64,000 bases of DNA. Source: Choristoneura fumiferana (Eukaryota; Arthropoda; Insecta; Lepidoptera; Tortricidae). The stretch lies in contig NC_133498.1 of the NCBI RefSeq assembly GCF_025370935.1, positions 5,249,439 to 5,313,438 of the forward strand, written 5' to 3'. The notes under the pieces were generated by a model, which ran no database searches, was not told where the DNA came from, and saw only the letters and a program-made list of their open reading frames with translations. Below, in pieces: positions 49,318 to 58,300 of the stretch. Position 1 is the stretch's first letter; each line of letters opens with the position of its first letter. The position numbers and the translations under genes are program-made.

Positions 49318-52300
49318 AATCAAATCTTGCATGTTAAATCTGACCAACTTCCAGTAGTCAGATTCACTTGAAATTTGGAACACTTTATGTATAAATCGCG
49401 TGACAATACAATAATCTAGTAGTAACATCCTGGTAGTCCAGCCAGGATCGTCTCCGCAGGACGGAACTCTTCAACGGTTAATAGCATCGAGTTGAAAATT
49501 GATATGCAAATGTACTTAATTTGGGTGACAGACAATGCAAGTACAGTCATCAAAAAGTACAGCCAGCAAAAAAAGCTTGTATTCAAAATGTCATTTTTAT
49601 GGTTAGATTATTAATTTTAAGTTGTGAGTTCGTACAGTCAGCAGGGTCAATCAACTTTTTTACCGACACTAATCTGTCCGCGGCATTTTTCAAAAAATTG
49701 CAGATTTTTGTAAGCAAACATGTTTTTTCTGTAATTTAATAGATGGTGTACATGAATACATGCCATCCTGCGTAAGTTCAACCTATTAAACCGTGTAATA
49801 TCTTGTTGGAAGTACGATTTTTGGTAACGCCAGAGACAATTTTGGTAACGCAGGAGACGTCCAAAGTGTCGGTAAAATAGTTGATTGCCCAGCAGCATAA
49901 ATATTATCTGCCACAGCGGAGCGTGCAAAAATATCTGACACGTCCATCCGGCCCTAGAAATAGAGTCCTATCAGATATTTATGCACGCTTGTTGTGTCAG
50001 ATACTGGTGCTGGTGACTGTACCAACGTCTTGCCAAATTCATCTTTCATAATCCTAAGCCAACAACGAGAAATACGCTATGTTCTGATTACTAAAGTTTT
50101 TTGATCGAGAAACTACTCGTATATGAAGGGTGCTACGCAGTTAAAACCATTTATAGATGATAAAGTATTTTTTTTACATAAACGTAACCTGTTCTTTTTC
50201 AACTGTCTATTTAGTTCGACTAATCAGATTGGACCATGGACTCCTTGAATTAGTCTTATATATTTCATATTAATTTCAACAAGTACTACTTCTCCTCTCG
50301 TTTCTAAGAAAAAAGATCTGACCGACAAAAGAACATCGAAGTGGTCCTATAAGTATTCCATTTTCAATATTGAGGTACGGATATTTAGAAACAAATCCAT
50401 ATCTAGGTAAACTCCCGAACACTGAGCTCCCTACCTTGTGACGAAGTATTTCTGATTTAGAAATTAAAATATTCCACTTATAAATATATTAATAACACCA
50501 AACGCATCGATAACCTGACAGTACGTTAACGACATACTTAAGTCGATTCCAATGAGATTCCACCGTTAAAAAAAGAAACATTGTGACAACGTGCTCAACA
50601 TCCAAATTCGCGCTTAATCTTTTTAAAACGCGCAGTGGGAATTATAGAACATAAAGTTAATATATATAAGGTATATTTTTGATCGAACCATCTCATTGCA
50701 GGATAAACAAAATGCTCGACATTCCCGCCAAAAGGGTCAAAGAACTTACCAAGTATCCCTAAAACCGCGACACCAAAACTTTGCCAGTGGCGCTACTGTC
50801 CTACTTTAAATAACCCATTAGTATGGAAACATTCTAGTTCCCAATTTATCCGCTAGTAAAATTAAGTTGGTAATGCGGATAAACAATGAAAAAAATTAAG
50901 TCTCGCTGCTTGTAACAAAGAGACGTGAGCGGGCGGCGCAGGCGCACGCAATGCCAAGCGCAAGGACGTTAACTTGACCGTGTTCAATTACACTTGATTG
51001 AAAAAAAAAGTTTTTTCCTCGAGTGTGGGTGTCAGAAAAAGTGGCAGTTTTTTCGCCTTGGCATATTATATGGAACAAGAGTAACGTTTTTGTCGGCAAG
51101 AGTAGCAGAGAATTTTTAAAAACGGACCGGATTTTTGTCCGGCTGTGCATCGTTGCTGAAAGTTTCTTGTTGTTGAATCAAAGACGTAGAAGACATCAAC
51201 GAAAAGTTGTGCTTTAAATTATAAGTGCGTTGCGTCTACAATAAACTGATCAAAATTTAAAATTTTCGAAAATAAATTGTCCTTTAAGTTTTTACGTTAC
51301 GGACCCATACGCATCCATTTCCACCCTCCTCGTGCCAGCAGTTTATAATTCAGAAAATAAAAAAGTGCATTATTAAGTAATCTTGAACAAAATATTACGC
51401 GAAGTACACAGCCATAATACAGACTTTTCCGGACTTTAGCAGTGAATTTATAAACAATCATTAATCCGTCCTCCAAATCTCAACAATTTATTACGAAGAA
51501 ATTTTCACAAAGTGCATTTTTCCTGGACGAAATATTCTGAACTTTATTACTAAGACAATTTTATACAGTTGAAAATAGTGCATTTATCTTAAAGAAAATA
51601 TTGCGCAATTTTTTTCTCCACATACTTGTTCCGATCCTTAGCCTTTCTCCACACACTTCTTACGATCTTTAGCATTTCTCCACACACTTAACGATCCTTA
51701 GCATTTCTCCACACACTTTTAACGACCCTTAACATTTCTTCACACACTTAACGATCCTTAGCATTTCTCCACACACTTAACGATCCTTAGCATTTCTCCA
51801 CACACTTAACGATCCTTAGCATTTCTCCACACACTAACGATCCTTAGCAATTCTCCACACACTTTCCGGGCGTTGACACTTAAAGATGATCCTTAACTCC
51901 ACTCTCCTCGTGCTGGCAGTCTGCGGCCGGCGGCTCTGGCCCCAGGCCCGGATCGTTGGCGGCGCCAAGTCGGGCTTCGGCCAGTGGCCCTGGCAGATCT
52001 CCCTGCGGCAGTACAGGACCGCCACGTACCTCCACAAGTGCGGGGCTGCGCTGCTTAACGAGAACTGGGCTATTACAGCGGCGCATTGCGTTGAACAGTG
52101 AGTAGTTTTAAGTTATTTTTTTAGTTCAACCTTTTTAATACAGTCAATGATGGCATAAATATCTAGATACAGCCCATAGCGTCAAATATACAGTGTGGAA
52201 AAATAAGTCGGGCCCTAGCGGGAAACTATACCTTAAGTCCTTAAGTTGGCTCATTTTACTTAAAGGAGACATTCCTTTTTTAAAAAGAAACAAAACTGCA

Positions 52301-55300
52301 TTCAAAGATTTTCTAAAACTCGCTTGCCTCGCCCGGGATTCGAACCAACTAAAATTTAAAAAAAAACGCTATTTTTGTTGACTGGGATTACATTGTCTTT
52401 AAAACAACATATCCCAGCCAAGGAAATTTTAAGTCAATCAGTTTTACAGGCCGTCTTGTTCTGAGAGGAGGCCTGTGCCCAGCAGTGGGACGTATATAGG
52501 CTGGGATGAAATGAAATGAGTTTTACAGAGGCACCATGCCCAGTGGACGTCTTTCGGCTGAAGACGATGACGATGACGAGTGATCTAGGAATGCCGCTAT
52601 AATTTGTTAGCATTAGGTTATCAATTATCTTCTCTACTCAGTACTTATCTATCAGATGGAATCATGTCTTTTATACATTTTTTATCTCCGAGATGAGTGT
52701 ACAATTTTCCTTATACTGTCATGGTCGTTTGCATATTTCTGTTTTAAACTTGCGATGTTGTTTAAGGTTTTATCACTTGTTTATGTAGATATTTAAATGA
52801 GGCGAGCTTATTTTAAAGTAATGACATTAAAACATAATTAGTTCCATCTATATATTTAACTTTGTTTTGAATTACTTGTTTTGCAACATTATTAAATTTG
52901 TATGGCTTTTGGTTGTAAACTTCATCTCTGCGTCTACAACCACCCAAACGTCCACTCAAAAGGTTGACTGGAAGAGATCCGCTCAAGGATAAATCCACCT
53001 TTGCACTATGTACTTTTTTGTTTTTAACTATCTATTTTCCTATTTCTACAATAAAGAGTTTTACTACTAAAACTTGCTTTTATCCCACTAATATTATAAA
53101 TGCGAAAGTTTGTAAGTCTGTTTGATTGTTTGTTACCTTTTCACCTCTAAACAGATTCAAATGAAATACAGTACTTATACACGTAGTTCGAGTCCCTGTG
53201 AAGGACATAGGATAGTTGTTATCCCGGAAAATTAAACTATGCATTTCCGACAAACGAACGCTAAGCGGATGAAGTCGCGAGCATCAGCTAATATTCCAAT
53301 ATCAAAAGAAGTCTTTCTTTTAAGTAGGTAATAGGAGATTAGAAATCGTGATAATAATATTATAACGTAGTAATTGGACCTCCCAAGGCCCTCAATGATG
53401 AACCTCTCAAGTGCAACATCAAGGATTCGATCCGATGTGCGTGGTATGGGAACTACAAGCCGAGCACTCTCATTCCAAGATGAGGTCTGCGGCCTTACTG
53501 TCAAACGTACCTTCACTACTTCTTTTTGTCTAACAGTATACATGACATACAGGATGAAGTTAGATAGAGATGATGAATTTGATTGCTAGCACCTACGCGT
53601 TAGACAATGAGATCTGAAGATCTGTTCCCATTGGGAGGTACACCTACAGAGTCTGTAGTACAGTCAGATGACATTGCTTGGTGATGAACTAAAAAGGCAG
53701 CATAAAATGCTTGAAATAACAAATAACCTTGTGTTTTCAGCGTGCCGCCATCAGAACTGCTGGTGCGATTGGGGGAGCATGACCTGGCCAACGAGAATGA
53801 GCCCTACGGCTTCGCGGAGCGCCGCGTGCAGATCGTGGCGAGCCACCCCCACTTCGACCCTGCCACCTTCGAGTACGATCTCGCACTGCTCAGGTATGGT
53901 ATCAACATCAACTATTAAATCTAAAATACAAACTGAAACATAGATGCACAGAAAAACCAGAAAAAGAGACCAGCGGTGGGAATCGAACACGGGTCCTCAG
54001 CATTCCGTGCTGCGTGCTATACCACCACTGGACAGGAGAACAGACACGAATTCTTCCTATACACCACATATCTCAGCTTGTTTGTTTCTTATTTAGTCAG
54101 TTAAGCAGCGACACTAGCGACATCTATGCTGTAGCCCTCATCGAGAAACTTTCAGCACCCCATCGGAACTAACCGCTCACCCGGACAAGAGATGTCGCTA
54201 TCAAGCAATCAAATTAAGATTGTTTTTTATTTTTATTTTACGGGTTGACCGTAAAAGTAACAAAATTTGGAGTTGGAATAAAAAATACAAAAAAGACTCC
54301 AAAAACCAATCTTAATCAATTATTAATGCATGTCGTTTTCTGGTCGACTGTATACAGTGCCGCTTGTACAATAACATCTTATAACTATGCCTATTATGTG
54401 TTCCATTCTCATTCTCACTCACATTCTCATTTTATGGTTTAAGATATTTATTTTCTCAAAAGATTTACAAAAAAAATCACTTATAGAGAAAAACAATATT
54501 AATTTAACTTAAATCTAGGTAAGAGAGGGTACCACACAAACATGGTGAACAAAAATGAAAAAATGAAAATCTATGAATGATGAACTAAAGCGGGTAGGTG
54601 GTAATGACGAGAGCAACACAAGTTTTTAACTAAATAACTTGCTAACTGGAGGCCAGTTAAACCAATCTTTATATCGTTAGTTAATTATCGGTTACTTGTG
54701 AGTGGTTGATATTGAGTATTGGGTATTGGTTTAAACTATTATTACATATTATTATTTATTTTGCTCGTTTTGGGATTGGAAGAAGTCATGAAAGGAGTAA
54801 TTTTCTCATTCTGATTCTCAATTTATGGAATAGAAAGGCTTTCCCAAACGATCGGCGGTCGCACCCGACATCGGGCCACGAAAAATTCGGGTTGTGTGAA
54901 GTTCGAAAATATTTTTCATAAAATTTTATACAAAATGTATTATTCCGGACACCCTGTAGCTACGGTGATGCAACACCACAAGTTCAAGTGTGGTGACTGA
55001 CCGACGTACTTGGGCGACAAAAAATTGGGCAAACTTCTAACTGTACCTACAATAGCTAAATACAGATTATTATTGAATACCTAATGTATTTCCATCGTAT
55101 TTTGACGGATAACTTCATATTTATCTTGCTTTCACAATTTAGCTTCAGTAAATTTTAGTAAGCTAGTTGAGAAGAAAGATAAATATGAACTTTTCCGACA
55201 AAATAAGTAAGATGGAAAACCATGATGATAATCAAATAAAGATTGTTTTTTGGAATCTTTTTGTAAAAAAAAATACAAAAAGATTCCAAAAAACCAATCT

Positions 55301-58300
55301 CACTACAAACTCGTTGGTTTTACGGCCTCGCAACGTAATGCGACTTGCACGATTTTTCTTGCAAGTCTAAACTCGGCTAAATAATTACCTAAGTTAAAGC
55401 TTTATTTACACCACATGTATTTTTACAACACGGCATACTTAACACAAGTTATATCTGTTAAGTAAGTGTAAGCGTATCAGAATTAATATATATGTGTGTT
55501 GAATAACTTTATAAAATGACTGATGTAAGATCTCACATTTTTAAATAACAGCAATTGATATAGGTATCCAATAAAGCAAAGCGAAGCCCACAGCCAAGCA
55601 TAATTTTTGTATTGAACTTGGCTCTCCCTTTTTACATTTATGTTTTTGGTGGGATTTTGTTGACGTCCGTGACAGGGGTTGTGTCAAAGTAATATTGATG
55701 ATTGATGCGCCACGCGTTTTGTTCCAAACAGCTACTAGTAGTCTAGTGCCGTAAGGTACATAGATGCCAATGGGAGGAAGGCTAACCCCTACACCACCAC
55801 TGGACAGGAGTCTAGACACAAATTTCTCCCATGCACCACACATTTCAGCCTGCTTTTTTCCTAGCCACTTAAGCAGCGACCCTAACGACATCTATGTTTT
55901 AGCTCTAATCGAGAGACGTCAACACTCAACACTCCTTCGGAACGGAACTAACTGCTCACACGGACAAGAGATGTCGCTATTAAACAACCAAATAAGATTG
56001 TTTTTTTGGAATCTTTTTGTATTTTTTATTTCAATTCCAAATTTGTCCAAATCAGACTTTTAATATTGAGCAACCCCGGTGACCCGAAGTGTAGTGCCCT
56101 GTTCGCCACGCCATTGCACTCCAGCACAATGTGTGTGGTCGTCTCTTCCTCCAGGCATGCTCTGCACAGGGGGCTGTCTGTAACACCTAGATTATAAGTA
56201 TTTGTTGGTTTAACTTATTGATAAGCGTATTGTTTTACTTTTTCAGGTTCTACGAGCCGGTGACCTTCCAGCCCAACATCCTGCCGGTGTGCGTCCCCGA
56301 TAACGACGACGACTTCGTCGGGCGCACCGCGCACGTCACAGGCTGGGGGCGGCTCTATGACGGTTAGTGCTTTTGTGTAAGAAGAACCACATGCAAAAGG
56401 GAAATTGTAAACAAATAATAAAATCAATGATTTTAGTACCTTTAGAAATTAAAAACAGTAAACAAGAAAACAGAAAGAACTAACCTTATAGATACCTTAA
56501 CTGAAAAGTAGTTAAGAGTAGTATTTGTTTTGCGAGACCATAAGTAGGGGAGAGGAGACCGAGGAAAGTTGTGACAGAGGAGAGTTGCGACATCGTCGAT
56601 TTTTGGGAACTTATTTACTGCTAGCAAGCTCGCAAAAGCGCGTGTTTGATAGCTCGGGACTTGAAATAAAAAACGCGTGCTATAGCGATCTGCTAGCAGA
56701 TAATAGGTAAGTTCTAAAAATCGACGTTGTCACTACTCTCCTCTGTAACAACTCTCCTCGGTCTCCCCTATAAAACCTTAATGCTAAGTAGGCATTATTC
56801 TTGATCATGATAATGATCATGATGCGTTGTAGCATGACAATTGGCGACCGATTTTAGCTCGCTGATCATAATTATTATGTACCTATTTATACTTTATAAA
56901 TATCTTGAATAAATAAAAAAAAATTGAAAAATGTTATCCCACTAATATTACAATATAAAAACGAAATTATTTTCCTAGCCGTTAAATACTGTCACCCTAG
57001 TAACACAGTATTTTACTTCAAATGCTACTAAACAGAAAGTACCCCCCAAAATAAAAATACCTGCAGCCAAATCCCACGTTTTTGAGTCACTAACCCCCTT
57101 ATTTTTCCCATTCATTGATTAATTTTATGTGACAGATATATGTGATGCCGTCTCTGTTTGTTTTGTTCGAATAGACGGAGACGGCATCACATTTATCTGT
57201 CAAATAAAATGTATCCATGTGTGGTGAAACAGGCCCTTACCCTTAAATTGAAAAAAAATGGAAAAAGTCTCAATTCAAGCCTCGTCGGTACCTTATAGTC
57301 CAAAAAAATCTACATTAAAAATAATACAAAACGATGGTCTTGAATCATGATCGCTGTGGTGTACACTATCAATTGAAGGGTTAAACTTTGTTGTGCAGAT
57401 GGCCCTCTGCCGACGGTGCTGCAAGAAGTGGAGGTGCCCATCATCAACAACACGGCCTGTGAAGCGATGTACCTGGCGGCGGGCTACAACGAACACATAC
57501 CCAATATCTTCATCTGCGCCGGCTGGAAGAAAGGAGGCTCCGACTCTTGCGAAGGTACGACCACATAATATTACTTTCTCAAAAACGACCGTAAAAGTCT
57601 ACATTATTCCTTACACACAAGTGAATAGTCTGGTTATGGTCAGCGGAAAATTAAAAAGTTAAAAAGGATTGCTGGCTCGCTAGCTCGAAAAACAATGTCG
57701 CATAGAAATTCCATTATTGTCGAGTCTCAAACTTTTTATTTATTTTAAACGGCCATGGAAATGCAGAGCAAGTGGTCAAGTCAAATGGCCGGTCATCGTG
57801 ACCGTCGGTATCAGTTATTTTGTTGGCACTCTGGACTTTTTTATTGTGTCTGGAACAGCTTGTGGTGTTTTCGATGGGAAAATACACCTGCAGTTTTATT
57901 TAATGAAAACAAACAAACAAACAAATAAAAATTATATTGGAATACAATTAAATGTCATACATAACTAATATATTTTGAGAAAAAGTTTATTTTATTTTTT
58001 TTCCTTCACCATTTTTGAGAAAAGTTTTACATTATTAGTCTCGGCTGGAACAGCAATTGCTGCTCATACTCAGCCAGCATTGGCCACTTCCATGCCACGA
58101 CAGTAATCTACTGTAGTCTGAAACTGCCCTTAGTGTTTTCATCAACCTCGACATTTGTGGAATCAGCGAGAGTATCAATGGATCTACGTGTGTACCGGCA
58201 GCCAGGCTTTTAAATTAACCATGACATTAATTTAATTAATAAACTTAAATTGAGACTTTGTTAACTTCCTAACATAAGTAATTAAAATTGCCAGCAATGT

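Noticed and set aside
51615..51870. CRISPR-like array
   Set aside because: The units are directly adjacent with no unique spacers, and the context is eukaryotic intron; it is a minisatellite.
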